Source of the DNA: Microbacterium thalli
GTDB taxonomy: Bacteria > Actinomycetota > Actinomycetes > Actinomycetales > Microbacteriaceae
Assembly (NCBI RefSeq): GCF_028737325.1
Contig: NZ_JAQZCH010000002.1
Location: 806,001 to 870,000 of the forward strand
Reading direction: 5' to 3'
Length of the DNA: 64,000 bases
Shown: positions 9,211 to 18,516 of the stretch, in pieces
Layout: the number at the start of each line of letters is the position of its first letter
How positions within the stretch are numbered: position 1 is the first letter of the stretch
Position numbers and translations under genes: made by a program
The notes under the pieces: generated by a model
Told to the model about the DNA's origin: nothing
The model's database searches: none
Seen by the model: only the letters and a program-made list of their open reading frames with translations

Positions 9211-9780
9211 GTGGCCAAAACTCCCGCCGTCCCCGCTCCGGACGACGCCGCTCAGGCGTCGACGGGCTTCGGCAAGAACCGTCCGACCCCGAGCCGCGCC
9301 GCCCAGGAGGCGGCTCGCAAGCGCCCCCTGGTGCCCGACACCAAGGAAGCGAAGGCGCGCGCTCGCGCCGAGCTGGCAGAGCGACGCGACAAGGCCCGCA
9401 TCGGCATGGCCAACGGTGACGAGCGGTACCTCCCCGTCCGGGATAAGGGGCCGCAGCGCCGCTTCGTCCGCGACTACGTCGACGCCGGCTGGCACCTGGG
9501 CGAGCTCGTGATGGGCGCGATGGTGCTCGTCATCATCGTGACCTTCCTCGGCTCGAACGCGGTCACCTTCTACGCGTTCATCGCGCTGTGGGCCTTCATC
9601 CTGCTCGTCATCGGTGACATGGTCATCACGAGCGTCCGGGTGAAGAAGGCTGCACGCGCCAAGTTCGGTGTCGAGCGCATGGAGAAGGGCCTCGGCTGGT
9701 ACGGCGCGATGCGCTCGATCCAGATGCGCTTCATGCGTCTACCGAAGCCGCAGGTCAAGCGCGGCCAGCGCCCCGCCTGA
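9211..9780 (+). CDS. DUF3043 membrane protein
   Basis: 189 residues from a GTG preceded by CGAGGA. The N-terminal ~70 residues are basic and hydrophilic with many Lys/Arg/Ala. Two closely spaced helices follow (about 95-115 and 118-138), then a basic tail. This matches the actinobacteria-restricted DUF3043 family, whose function is unknown. Its last 26 bases overlap the end of pyrD on the other strand, so the two messages are complementary at their 3' ends. Confidence 0.85.
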   Translation: MAKTPAVPAPDDAAQASTGFGKNRPTPSRAAQEAARKRPLVPDTKEAKARARAELAERRDKARIGMANGDERYLPVRDKGPQRRFVRDYVDAGWHLGELVMGAMVLVIIVTFLGSNAVTFYAFIALWAFILLVIGDMVITSVRVKKAARAKFGVERMEKGLGWYGAMRSIQMRFMRLPKPQVKRGQRPA

Positions 9781-10798
9781 GCTGAACCAGCCCACGGTTG
9801 ATCTGCCGCGCCCACAACGGTCCGCGGTAGATGAACGCGGTGTACCCCTGAACGAGGTCGGCACCGGCGTCCAGGCGTTCCTGGACATCGGCCGCGGTCT
9901 CCACGCCCCCGGCCGCGATGACGCAGAACTCGCGCGGAACCGCCGCACGCACGAGGCGCAGCACCTCGAGTGACCGGCGGCGCAGCGGAGCACCCGACAG
10001 ACCGCCGGCGCCGATGGCCGCGATGCGCTCGTCGTCGGCGAGCAGACCGTCGCGCGCGATCGTCGTGTTCGTCGCGATGAGACCCGCGAGCCTCGTCTCG
10101 ACGGCGAGCGACGCGATGGCCGTGACCTCGTCGTCGTCGAGGTCGGGAGCGATCTTCACGAGCAGCGGCGTCGAGCCGGCGGCATCCCGGACCGCCTCGA
10201 GCAGCGGCCGCAGCGTGTCAACCGCCTGCAGTCCGCGCAGGCCGGGCGTGTTCGGCGACGACACGTTGACGACGAGGTAGTCCGCCTCGGGAGCGACCAG
10301 CTTCGTGCTCGTCACGTAGTCCGACGTGGCGTGCTCGACATCGACGATGCGGCTCTTGCCGATGTTCGCCCCGATGACCGGACGGCGACGGGCCCGCCGC
10401 AGCCGACGGAGCCGGGATGCCGCGGCGGCGGCGCCACGGTTGTTGAAGCCCATCCGGTTGATGAGCGCGCGGTCCGAGACGAGGCGGAACAGCCGGGGTC
10501 GCGGGTTGCCCTCCTGCGGCACCGCGGTGACGGTGCCGATCTCGACATGACCGAATCCGAGGGCGCCGAGACCGCTGACCATGATGGCGTTCTTGTCGAA
10601 GCCGGCGGCGACGCCGAACGGGGAGTCGAACACGCGCCCGAGCGCCTCGACGCGCAGCGACGGGTCGGGCGCGGTGAGCCGGCGAGTGATCGCCGAGAAC
10701 GGCGGGACGCCGAGGACGCGGATGACCGGCACCACGAGGTGATGGGCCGTCTCGGGGTCCATGCGGGAGAAGACGGTGCGGAAGATGAACGGGTACAT
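9755..10798 (-). CDS. pyrD: Quinone-dependent dihydroorotate dehydrogenase
   Basis: 347 residues from the ATG at 10798 (MYPFIFRTVF). The frame is open further upstream, but that part is antisense noise over nrdR. Class 2 features: an N-terminal helical extension, GVAAGFDKN, EIGTVTAVPQEGNPRPR, NRMGFNN, VNVSSPNTPGL with the catalytic Ser, and IAAGGVETAADV for FMN phosphate binding. It oxidises dihydroorotate to orotate at the membrane with menaquinone. It is the last gene of hisD-nrdR-pyrD and starts 11 bases after nrdR. Confidence 0.95.
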   Translation of the reverse strand: MYPFIFRTVFSRMDPETAHHLVVPVIRVLGVPPFSAITRRLTAPDPSLRVEALGRVFDSPFGVAAGFDKNAIMVSGLGALGFGHVEIGTVTAVPQEGNPRPRLFRLVSDRALINRMGFNNRGAAAAASRLRRLRRARRRPVIGANIGKSRIVDVEHATSDYVTSTKLVAPEADYLVVNVSSPNTPGLRGLQAVDTLRPLLEAVRDAAGSTPLLVKIAPDLDDDEVTAIASLAVETRLAGLIATNTTIARDGLLADDERIAAIGAGGLSGAPLRRRSLEVLRLVRAAVPREFCVIAAGGVETAADVQERLDAGADLVQGYTAFIYRGPLWARQINRGLVQLRRGAGRA

Positions 10799-10809
10799 CG
10801 CCGTCCAGC

Positions 10810-11292
10810 CTAGAGCGAGGTCGCGTCCTCCGCCGAGCGGGTGGCCCGGTGATCTGCGCGCAGCTGCTCGATCGCCGCCTCGAAATCCTCGAGGGTGTCG
10901 AACGCCTGGTAGACGCTCGCGAAACGGAGGTACGCGATCTCGTCGAGGTTGCGCAGCGGGCCGAGGATGGCCAGTCCGATCTCGTTGGTGTCGATCTGCG
11001 ACGATCCGGTCTGGCGGACGGTCTCTTCGACCTCTTGCGCGAGGAGCGCGAGGTTGGCTTCGGTGACGGGCCGCCCCTGGCAGGCCTTGCGAACCCCCGA
11101 CATCACCTTTTCGCGGCTGAAGGGCTCGATGACACCGGAGCGCTTGATGACGTTCAGGCTGGCCGTCTCGATCGTCGAGAACCGCCCGCCGCACTTCGGG
11201 CACTGACGGCGTCGACGGATGCTGAGGCCGTCATCGCTCGTGCGGGAGTCGATGACGCGGGAGTCGGGGTTGCGACAGAAAGGGCAATGCAT
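10810..11292 (-). CDS. nrdR: Transcriptional repressor NrdR
   Basis: 160 residues. An N-terminal zinc ribbon has C3, C6, C31 and C34 (MHCPFC and CPKCGG), followed by an ATP-cone ([15 protein letters not shown] to about residue 135). NrdR senses ATP/dATP and represses ribonucleotide reductase genes by binding NrdR boxes. No ribonucleotide reductase genes are in the window. It lies 12 bases after hisD, whose stop region contains TAATCT nine bases before this ATG; with no Shine-Dalgarno, a local leaderless start is possible. Confidence 0.96.
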   Translation of the reverse strand: MHCPFCRNPDSRVIDSRTSDDGLSIRRRRQCPKCGGRFSTIETASLNVIKRSGVIEPFSREKVMSGVRKACQGRPVTEANLALLAQEVEETVRQTGSSQIDTNEIGLAILGPLRNLDEIAYLRFASVYQAFDTLEDFEAAIEQLRADHRATRSAEDATSL

Positions 11293-11304
11293 GGCCAGCC
11301 CAGA

Positions 11305-12603
11305 TTACGCGTCGAACCGGGCCGATACGGCCTCGCCGTGCGCCGGCAGCTGCTCGGATGCCGAGAGAGCGACGATCCCGTCGTGCACCTCGCGCAGCGC
11401 CTCGCGGTCGTACGACACGACCTGCTGCGACCGCAGGAAGGTCGCCGCCCCGAGACCGGCGGCGTAGCGCGCCTGGCCTCCCGTCGGCAGAACGTGGTTG
11501 CTTCCCGCGAGGTAGTCCCCCAGGCTCACGGGTGTGTGCGCCCCGACGAAGACCGCCCCGGCGTTCACGAACTCGTCGGGACGCGGATCCGCGAGGTGCA
11601 GTTCGAGGTGCTCCGGGGCGTACGCGTTCGAGAATGCGGTGGCCGCGGCGAGGTCGTCGACGAGGACGATCGCCGATTGCGGACCCGCGAGCGCGACCGC
11701 GACGCGCTCGGCGTGGCGGGTACGCGACGCCCGTTCGGCGGCACGCTCGGCGACGGATGCCGCGAGCTCGGGCGACGCCGTGACCAGCACGGCCGCCGCC
11801 TGCTCGTCGTGCTCCGCCTGGCTGACGAGATCGGCCGCCACCAGCTCGGGGTCGGCGGTCTCGTCCGCAACGATGAGGATCTCGGTCGCGCCGGCTTCGG
11901 AGTCCGTGCCGACGACGCCGGCGACGACCCGCTTCGCGAGCGCGACGAAGTTGTTGCCCGGGCCGGAGATGACATCGACGGGGTCGAGCCCGATCGCCGG
12001 CACGCCGTAGGCGAAGGCGCCGATGGCACCGGCTCCGCCCATCGCGTAGACCTCCGAGACGCCGAGCAGGCGGGCCGCGGAGAGGATCACCGGGTGCACG
12101 CGGCCGTCGTGATCGCGCTGCGGCGGCGACGCGAGTGCGACGGTCGTCACGCCCGCGATCTGAGCGGGGACGACGTTCATCACGACGCTCGAGGGATAGA
12201 CGGCCTTTCCACCCGGCACGTAGACGCCGACGCGTCGTACCGGACGCCACCGCTGCTCGACGCGGGCGCCGGGCCCGAGCTCGGTCACCCGGTCGGGCGG
12301 AACCTGAGCCGCGGAGGCGAGGCGCACGCGACGGATGGACTCCTCGATGGCGGCGCGCACGATCGGGTCGAGGCCGTCGAGCGCCTCGTCAAGGTGCTCG
12401 ATGGGGACGCGAACGGCGTGGCCTTCGACGCCGTCGAAGCGCGCGGCTTGCTCGCGCAGCGAGCTCTCGCCGCGCGACGCGACGTCGTGGACGATCTCCG
12501 CCGCGGTGGCGAGGGCCAGACCGCGTGCCGCCTCGGCGCGAGGGACGGCGGCGAGCAGCTCGGCGGCCGTCAGCTGACGGCCGCGCAGGTCGATGGTGCG
12601 CAT
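11305..12603 (-). CDS. hisD: Histidinol dehydrogenase
   Basis: 432 residues, the usual size. Recognisable parts are YVPGGKAVYPSSVVMN, AMGGAGAIGAFAYG, ISGPGNNFVALAK, GATEILIVADETAD and YAPEHLELH with the conserved catalytic Glu-His pair. Zn-dependent, it turns L-histidinol into L-histidine in two NAD+ oxidations. It stands alone here, without other his genes, and is grouped with nrdR and pyrD. Confidence 0.96.
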   Translation of the reverse strand: MRTIDLRGRQLTAAELLAAVPRAEAARGLALATAAEIVHDVASRGESSLREQAARFDGVEGHAVRVPIEHLDEALDGLDPIVRAAIEESIRRVRLASAAQVPPDRVTELGPGARVEQRWRPVRRVGVYVPGGKAVYPSSVVMNVVPAQIAGVTTVALASPPQRDHDGRVHPVILSAARLLGVSEVYAMGGAGAIGAFAYGVPAIGLDPVDVISGPGNNFVALAKRVVAGVVGTDSEAGATEILIVADETADPELVAADLVSQAEHDEQAAAVLVTASPELAASVAERAAERASRTRHAERVAVALAGPQSAIVLVDDLAAATAFSNAYAPEHLELHLADPRPDEFVNAGAVFVGAHTPVSLGDYLAGSNHVLPTGGQARYAAGLGAATFLRSQQVVSYDREALREVHDGIVALSASEQLPAHGEAVSARFDA

Positions 12604-12609
12604 CGTTCC

Positions 12610-12615
12610 AGGCTA
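12610..12615 (-). promoter_or_regulatory. Candidate -10, leaderless hisD
   Basis: TAGCCT sits exactly six bases before the hisD ATG, and the spacer has no good Shine-Dalgarno. Confidence 0.55.
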
Positions 12616-12633
12616 GCGCTCGACGCGCGGCCC

Positions 12634-13803
12634 TCAGCCGCGGGTGACGTCGCGCGTTTCGTGGAGGTACCCCACGCGACCGTCCTCGTGACGCACGACG
12701 AACACCTCGCCGCGGTCCTCGATCACCAGTGCCCAGGCCGTCGGGCCGATGCGGAACAGCGGCGCGCCGGTCTCATCGAGGACGTCGCGCTCCTCGGGCG
12801 CGAGCGCCCAGAAGGCCTGCTGCGTCGGCTGCTGATCGATCACGGTCGTGGCGTTCGCGTCGAACGGTTCCGCCGCATCGGCCGCGGTGGCCTCCCACGA
12901 GCCGGTTCCGGAGGATGCGCCGTCGACGTGAGCGGGTGCGCCGTCGACGTGAGCGGGCGCGCCGTACGCCTGGGTCGGTGCGGCGTGCCCGGCCGGGCCC
13001 TGTGTGGCCGGCGCAGAGGGAGCGGGCCGCGCGGTGAGCGGTCGCGGTTCGACCGGGCGTGCGGCACGGGCCAGGCGGTGTGCGGGCGACTCGGGACGGT
13101 GGCGGAAGTCCTCGCCCAGAACGGGGAGGTGCGGTGCGACGACCGTCAGCACGACGCCGGCGAGCATGAGGATCAGCTCGACCCAGACGACCCAGCTGGC
13201 GACGAAGACGCGCGTCTGCGCGAGCGCGACGAACGAGCTCCAGACGATGCCGAGCCAGACGGTGGCCGACACCGAGAAGGCGACCGAGGCGAACTGGTCG
13301 ATGCCCAGCGAACCGACCCGGCGGATGCCCTGCGGCGAGAAGCGCCGCAGCACGACGAGGAAGACCGCGACGGTGGGCACGCCGATCGTGAGCACCCAAT
13401 CGATCCCGGCCGCCCACACCGAGGAACCGGAGCCGAAACGCCCGTAGACCGGGAAGAACGAGAAGATGAACGCGAGGGCCCACACGCCCACGAGGGCGGT
13501 CTCGCGGATCGAGAGCGGGCCGACGCCGTACTGGGGCGGGACCCCGGTCGTCGACGCGGAGCCCGCGCCGTCGAGCTCCCGATGCGTCGAATCGTCGGGG
13601 GTGACGGAGGCGTCGCCGTCGCGGAACGCATCGTCGGCGCGAGCCGCGTCGTCGACGGCGGCATCCGGGGCGACCGCGGGGTCCGTCGAGACAGCGCCCT
13701 CGGTCGCGGCCGGTGTCATCGGCTCGGCGGACACGCCGTCGCCGATCGGCGCTGCGTTGTCGGCGCGGTCGGCGTGGACGTCGTTCTGCTTCTCGTCGGT
13801 CAC
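12634..13803 (-). CDS. Four-helix membrane protein of unknown function
   Basis: 389 residues from a GTG with AAGGGA upstream. I do not recognise a named family. Layout: an acidic, Ala/Asp-rich tail of 100 residues; four hydrophobic helices near 103-121, 129-152, 171-194 and 199-222; a Pro/Ala-rich linker with a 7-residue tandem repeat (GAPAHVD); and a compact C-terminal segment (about 330-389, FWALAPEERDVL to EVFVVRHEDGRVGYLHE) that looks like a small beta domain. It lies between dnaE and hisD in the same direction. Both termini are probably cytoplasmic. Function unknown. Confidence 0.8.
   Translation of the reverse strand: MTDEKQNDVHADRADNAAPIGDGVSAEPMTPAATEGAVSTDPAVAPDAAVDDAARADDAFRDGDASVTPDDSTHRELDGAGSASTTGVPPQYGVGPLSIRETALVGVWALAFIFSFFPVYGRFGSGSSVWAAGIDWVLTIGVPTVAVFLVVLRRFSPQGIRRVGSLGIDQFASVAFSVSATVWLGIVWSSFVALAQTRVFVASWVVWVELILMLAGVVLTVVAPHLPVLGEDFRHRPESPAHRLARAARPVEPRPLTARPAPSAPATQGPAGHAAPTQAYGAPAHVDGAPAHVDGASSGTGSWEATAADAAEPFDANATTVIDQQPTQQAFWALAPEERDVLDETGAPLFRIGPTAWALVIEDRGEVFVVRHEDGRVGYLHETRDVTRG
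12917..12958. repeat. Two tandem 21-bp coding repeats
   Basis: Two near-identical 21-bp units plus a partial third encode GAPAHVD in the linker of the four-helix protein. This is an in-frame low-complexity expansion, not a separate element. Confidence 0.8.
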
Positions 13804-13852
13804 GATGTTCCCTTCGTCGCGGCGGTTGCGCTGCGGTGTGATCCTACCGGGC

Positions 13853-16800
13853 TCAACCCAGACACTGCGGGCCGAGCAGACCCTTGAGCTCGCCGTAGAG
13901 ATCCGGCGTCACCCGGACGGGCATCGGCACCTCGAAGACCTTCGCCGCACCGCCGCGGTGCAGCTTCAGCGACACCTCGGTGTCTCCGCTGTGACGTCGG
14001 AGCACTGCCGCGAGCTCACCGATCGTGGACTCGGTCGCCCGCTGCTCCGGCAGCAGCAGCACGAGGGGTCCGGACGCGTCGAACGAGCCCAGATCCGGCG
14101 AGAACGCCGACTGCCCGTGCAGGTTCAACCCGTCGTCCCGCCGCGAGACCCGGCCGCGGACGACGAGGATCGAGTCGGCCACGAGCATGCTCTGGAACTC
14201 GGTGTAGGTCTTGCCCATGAACATCACGGTGACCTCGCCATCGAAATCCTCGACGGTGATCATGCCGTACGGGTTCCCGCTCTGCTTGGCCACGCGATGC
14301 TGGACGCTGGTGACGAGGCCGGCCACGGTGACCTGATCGCCGTCCTGGATGTCCTCAGACGCCAGCAGGTCGTGGATCGACGTCGAAGCATGCTTGGCCA
14401 GCGGAATCTCGAGCCCGGCGAGCGGGTGGTCGGAGACGTAGAGCCCGAGCATCTCGCGCTCGAACGCGAGCTTGTCCTTCTTCGTCCACTCCGGCCGCTC
14501 CGGCACCTTGGCCGGCATGATCTCCTCGGCTTCGTCGTACAGGCTGTCGAAGTCGAACCCGATGGCGCCGGTCGCCGCCTTGCGTTTGGCGTCGACGGCG
14601 GCCTCGACGGCATCCTCGTGGATCTCCATCAGGGCACGACGGGTCGATCCGAGCGAGTCGAACGCGCCCGCCTTGATGAGGGACTCGACCGTGCGCTTGT
14701 TGGCCACGTGCAGCGGCACCTTGGTGAGGAAGTCGTGGAAGCTGACGTAATTGTCGTCGGCACGCGCGCTGATGATGCCGTCGACGACGTTGGCGCCGAC
14801 GTTGCGCACCGCGCCGAGGCCGAAGCGGATGTCTTCACCGACGGCCGCGAAGTACCGGATCGACTCGCCGACGTCGGGTGGGAGCACCCGGATGCCCATG
14901 CGGCGGCACTCGTTGAGATAGACGGCCATCTTGTCCTTCGAGTCACCGACGCTCGTGAGGAGCGCCGCCATGTACTCGGCGGGATAGTGCGCCTTCAGGT
15001 AGGCCGTCCAGTAGGAGACGAGCCCGTACGCGGCGGAGTGGGCCTTGTTGAAGGCGTAATCCGAGAAGGGCAGCAGGATGTCCCACAGCGCCTGGACCGC
15101 GGCGTCGCCGAACCCGCGCTCCTTCATACCGCCCGAGAAGCCCTCGTACTGTTTGTCGAGCTCGGACTTCTTCTTCTTGCCCATCGCGCGACGCAGGATG
15201 TCGGCCTGTCCGAGCGAGAACCCGGCGACCTTCTGCGCGATGGCCATGACCTGCTCCTGATAGATGATCAGGCCGTAGGTCGTGTCGAGGATGTCGCGGA
15301 GCGGCTCTTCGAGCTCGGGGTGGATGGGCGTGATCGGCTGCAGCCCGTTCTTTCGCAGCGCGTAGTTGGTGTGCGAGTTCGCGCCCATGGGGCCGGGACG
15401 GTACAGCGCGATGACGGCCGAGATGTCCTCGAAGTTGTCGGGCTTCATGAGCCGCAGCAGCGACCTCATCGGCCCGCCGTCGAGCTGGAACACGCCCAGG
15501 GTGTCGCCTCGGGTGAGGAGGTCGTACGCCGGACGGTCGTCGAGCTCGAGATGCTCGAGATCGAGCTCCTCGCCCCGGTTCATGCGGATGTTGTCGAGGG
15601 CGTCCGAGATGATCGTCAGGTTGCGCAGCCCGAGGAAGTCCATCTTGATGAGACCGAGCGTCTCGCACGACGGATAGTCGAACTGCGTGACGATCTGACC
15701 GTCCTGCTCCCGGCGCATGATCGGGATGATGTCGAGCAGCGGCTCGGACGACATGATGACGCCGGCGGCGTGCACGCCCCACTGCCGCTTCAAGCCTTCG
15801 AGCCCGAGCGCACGGTCGAAGACGGTCTTGGCCTCGGGGTCGGTGTCGATGAGCGCCCGGAACTCGCTGGCTTCTTTGTACCGGGGGTGCTCCTTGTTGA
15901 ACATGCCGTCGAGCGGCATGTCCTTGCCCATGACGGCCGGAGGCATGGCCTTGGTGAGCTTCTCGCCCATGCTGAAGGGGAAGCCCAGCACGCGGCCGGC
16001 ATCCTTGAGCGCCTGCTTCGACTTGATCGTGCCGTAGGTGACGATCTGCGCGACGCGTTCGGAGCCGTACTTCTCGGTGACGTACTCGATCACCTCGCCG
16101 CGACGACGGTCGTCGAAGTCGACGTCGAAGTCGGGCATGCTGACGCGGTCGGGGTTCAGGAACCGCTCGAAGATGAGGCCGTGCTCGAGGGGATCGAGGT
16201 CGGTGATGCGCATCGCGTAGGCCACCATCGAGCCGGCTCCCGAGCCGCGCCCGGGGCCGACCCGGATGCCGTTGTCCTTCGCCCAGTTGATGAAGTCGGC
16301 GACGACGAGGAAGTAGCCCGGGAACCCCATCTGCAGGATGATGCCGGTCTCGTACTCGGCCTGCTTGCGCACCTTGTCGGGGATGCCGCCGGGGTACCGG
16401 TAGTGCAGGCCGGCCTCGACCTCTTTGACCAGCCAGCTGTCCTCGGTCTCGCCGTCGGGAACGGGGAAGCGCGGCATGTAGTTGGCGGAGGTGTTGAACT
16501 CGACCTCGCAGCGCTCGGCGATGAGGAGGGTGTTGTCGCAGGCCTCGGGGTGGTCGCGGAAGAGCTGACGCATCTCCTGCGCGGTCTTGATGTAGTACCC
16601 GTCGCCGTCGAACTTGAATCGGTTGGGGTCGTCGAGGGTCGAGCCGGACTGCACGCACAGCAGGGCGGCGTGCGCGTCGGCCTCGTGCTGGTGCGTGTAG
16701 TGCGAGTCGTTCGTCGCGACCAGCGGGATGTCGAGGTCTTTCGCCAGGCGCAGAAGGTCGGTCATCACGCGCCGTTCGATCGACAGCCCGTGGTCCATGA

Positions 16801-17371
16801 TCTCGGCGAAGTAGTTCTCTTTGCCGAAGATGTCCTGGAACTCGGCGGCGGCGGCGCGCGCGGCGTCGTACTGCCCGAGGCGCAGCCGGGTCTGGACCTC
16901 GCCGGACGGGCAGCCCGTCGTGGCGATCAGTCCCTTGCCGTAGGTCTGCAGCAGGTCGCGATCCATGCGGGGCTTGAAGTAGTAGCCCTCCATGCTCGAC
17001 AGCGAGCTCAACCGGAACAGGTTGTGCATGCCCTCGGTGCTCTCGCTCCACATCGTCATGTGGGTGTAGGCGCCGGAGCCCGAGACGTCGTCGCTCTTCT
17101 GCTCGGGTGAGCCCCAAGCCACCCGCGACTTGTCGCTGCGGTGCGTGCCAGGCGTCACGTACGCCTCGAGGCCGATGATCGGCTTGATGCCCGAAGCCTG
17201 AGCCGCGCGATAGAACTCGAACGCGGCGAAGGTGTTGCCGTGGTCGGTGACGGCGATCGCCGGCATCCCGTATTCGGACGCCGCCTGAGTCATCGCCGCG
17301 ATCTTGGCCGCACCGTCGAGCATGGAGTACTCGCTGTGCACGTGCAGGTGTACGAAGGAGTCGGATGCCAC
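13853..17371 (-). CDS. dnaE: DNA polymerase III subunit alpha
   Basis: 1172 residues from a GTG. The N-terminal PHP domain (about 1-280) starts FVHLHVHSEYS and contains VTDHGNT. The polymerase active site PDFDVDFDDRRR is near residue 412, with the helix-hairpin-helix and OB-fold (QVTVAGLVTSVQ) after it. It is the catalytic subunit of the replicative polymerase. The PHP metal-binding His look intact, which in related actinobacterial DnaE goes with proofreading; that is inference. It is divergent from the nudix gene. Confidence 0.97.
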   Translation of the reverse strand: MASDSFVHLHVHSEYSMLDGAAKIAAMTQAASEYGMPAIAVTDHGNTFAAFEFYRAAQASGIKPIIGLEAYVTPGTHRSDKSRVAWGSPEQKSDDVSGSGAYTHMTMWSESTEGMHNLFRLSSLSSMEGYYFKPRMDRDLLQTYGKGLIATTGCPSGEVQTRLRLGQYDAARAAAAEFQDIFGKENYFAEIMDHGLSIERRVMTDLLRLAKDLDIPLVATNDSHYTHQHEADAHAALLCVQSGSTLDDPNRFKFDGDGYYIKTAQEMRQLFRDHPEACDNTLLIAERCEVEFNTSANYMPRFPVPDGETEDSWLVKEVEAGLHYRYPGGIPDKVRKQAEYETGIILQMGFPGYFLVVADFINWAKDNGIRVGPGRGSGAGSMVAYAMRITDLDPLEHGLIFERFLNPDRVSMPDFDVDFDDRRRGEVIEYVTEKYGSERVAQIVTYGTIKSKQALKDAGRVLGFPFSMGEKLTKAMPPAVMGKDMPLDGMFNKEHPRYKEASEFRALIDTDPEAKTVFDRALGLEGLKRQWGVHAAGVIMSSEPLLDIIPIMRREQDGQIVTQFDYPSCETLGLIKMDFLGLRNLTIISDALDNIRMNRGEELDLEHLELDDRPAYDLLTRGDTLGVFQLDGGPMRSLLRLMKPDNFEDISAVIALYRPGPMGANSHTNYALRKNGLQPITPIHPELEEPLRDILDTTYGLIIYQEQVMAIAQKVAGFSLGQADILRRAMGKKKKSELDKQYEGFSGGMKERGFGDAAVQALWDILLPFSDYAFNKAHSAAYGLVSYWTAYLKAHYPAEYMAALLTSVGDSKDKMAVYLNECRRMGIRVLPPDVGESIRYFAAVGEDIRFGLGAVRNVGANVVDGIISARADDNYVSFHDFLTKVPLHVANKRTVESLIKAGAFDSLGSTRRALMEIHEDAVEAAVDAKRKAATGAIGFDFDSLYDEAEEIMPAKVPERPEWTKKDKLAFEREMLGLYVSDHPLAGLEIPLAKHASTSIHDLLASEDIQDGDQVTVAGLVTSVQHRVAKQSGNPYGMITVEDFDGEVTVMFMGKTYTEFQSMLVADSILVVRGRVSRRDDGLNLHGQSAFSPDLGSFDASGPLVLLLPEQRATESTIGELAAVLRRHSGDTEVSLKLHRGGAAKVFEVPMPVRVTPDLYGELKGLLGPQCLG

Positions 17372-17377
17372 CCCCCG

Positions 17378-17383
17378 AGTCTA
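17378..17383 (-). promoter_or_regulatory. Candidate -10, leaderless dnaE
   Basis: TAGACT ends six bases before the dnaE GTG. Confidence 0.55.
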
Positions 17384-17406
17384 CGTTCGGCCTCGGACAC
17401 GCGACC

Positions 17407-17412
17407 TAGGCT
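17407..17412 (+). promoter_or_regulatory. Candidate -10, leaderless nudix gene
   Basis: TAGGCT ends six bases before the ATG at 17419. It is divergent from the dnaE element only 23 bases away. Confidence 0.6.
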
Positions 17413-17418
17413 GGGCGC

Positions 17419-17892
17419 ATGGCTACTCCCGAGTTCGTCCTCGACCTGCGCGAGAAGATCGGCACCGCTCCCCTGCCCCTCGTCGGTGTGACGGCGGTGG
17501 TGTTCCGCGACGAGAAGGTGCTGCTGGGCAAACGCGCCGACAACGGCAGCTGGCAGCCGGTGTCGGGCATCGTCGATCCCGGCGAGGAGCCGGCCGACGC
17601 CGCGGTGCGCGAATGCCTCGAGGAAGCGGGGATCACGGTGCGCGTCGACCGACTCGCCCTGGTCCACCAGATCCCGCGCATCACCTACGACAACGGCGAC
17701 CAGGTCGACTACCTCGATCTCGTCTTCCGCTGCACCTGGGTCGCGGGAGACCCCCACCCGGCCGACGGCGAGCTGACGGAGGTCGGCTTCTACGACCTGG
17801 GCGCCATGACGGACGTGACCCCCGAGCACGTCCGCAAGGTCGCGCTCGCCATCCCCGAGGACGACCCCGCGACCTTCCGGGGCGGCCGGTGA
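17419..17892 (+). CDS. Nudix hydrolase
   Basis: 157 residues. A complete Nudix box runs from G50 to I72, with G50, E56, R64-E65 and E68-E69 in the right register (GX5EX7REUXEEXGU), so it should be an active Mg-dependent diphosphohydrolase. The substrate (damaged nucleotide, NADH, sugar nucleotide) cannot be read from the sequence. The cyclodeaminase gene overlaps its stop by one base (TGATG), so the two are co-transcribed. Confidence 0.93.
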   Translation: MATPEFVLDLREKIGTAPLPLVGVTAVVFRDEKVLLGKRADNGSWQPVSGIVDPGEEPADAAVRECLEEAGITVRVDRLALVHQIPRITYDNGDQVDYLDLVFRCTWVAGDPHPADGELTEVGFYDLGAMTDVTPEHVRKVALAIPEDDPATFRGGR

Positions 17893-18491
17893 TGCCCGAC
17901 ACCGCGCTGGACGCCCTGCTCGAGGGTCTCGCGGCGGACCGGGGCAACCCCGGAGGCGGCACCGCCGGAGGCGTCATCACCGCCATCGGCGCCGCCCTCG
18001 GACAGATGGTGGCCCGCTACAGCTCGGATGTCGCCGAGGCGGCGGGCCTGAACGAGCGCTTGGGTTCGCTTCGAGCCCGAGCGCTCGCGGCGGCCGAGCG
18101 CGACGGCGAGGCGTCCGGCGCGCTGGGCGCGGCGCTGCGCCCAGCCGAGGACGGCTCCGAGGACGACCGCGATCGGCGGATCGTCTCCGCAGTCACCGAC
18201 GCCGTCCAGACCTCGGCCGAGCTCGGCCGCGTGGCGCTCGCCGTGCTTTCGGAGCTGACGGACCTGTCGACCCTCGGCAACCGTCATCTCCTGGCCGATG
18301 TCGCCGTCGCCCTCGACGCGGTCGCGGCGGGACTGGGCGCAGCGGCCACCAACCTCCGCGGTGGGCTGACGCTCGCCGCGGCGCACGGCGACGCGAGGGC
18401 GCTCCACGACGCGCACGACGATCTCGCGCAACGTCTGCTCGACGCCCGGCGCGAGGCCCGCGCGCTGGCCGAACGGCTCGGCGAGCCCTGA
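17892..18491 (+). CDS. Cyclodeaminase/cyclohydrolase family protein
   Basis: 199 residues, almost all alpha-helical and Ala-rich. The start MPDTALDALLEGLA and the motif NPGGGTAGGV are typical of the formiminotransferase-cyclodeaminase C-terminal fold. This is a stand-alone copy without the formiminotransferase half and without histidine-utilisation genes nearby, so a methenyl-tetrahydrofolate cyclohydrolase-like role in one-carbon metabolism is more likely than histidine degradation. It is translationally coupled to the nudix gene. Confidence 0.85.
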   Translation: MPDTALDALLEGLAADRGNPGGGTAGGVITAIGAALGQMVARYSSDVAEAAGLNERLGSLRARALAAAERDGEASGALGAALRPAEDGSEDDRDRRIVSAVTDAVQTSAELGRVALAVLSELTDLSTLGNRHLLADVAVALDAVAAGLGAAATNLRGGLTLAAAHGDARALHDAHDDLAQRLLDARREARALAERLGEP

Positions 18492-18516
18492 CGGCGCGCG
18501 GTCTCGCGACGCCCGG

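Noticed and set aside
12917..12958. Short tandem repeat that could suggest a CRISPR or integration site
   Set aside because: It is in frame and encodes GAPAHVD repeats in a linker, with no spacers.
10849..13887. A 1012-codon plus-strand open frame
   Set aside because: Antisense to nrdR, hisD and the membrane protein gene, all of which have clear motifs.
13466..17110. A 1214-codon open frame on the plus strand
   Set aside because: It is antisense to dnaE. High GC with few stop codons produces such frames; the residues are Arg/Asp/Val low complexity with no motifs.
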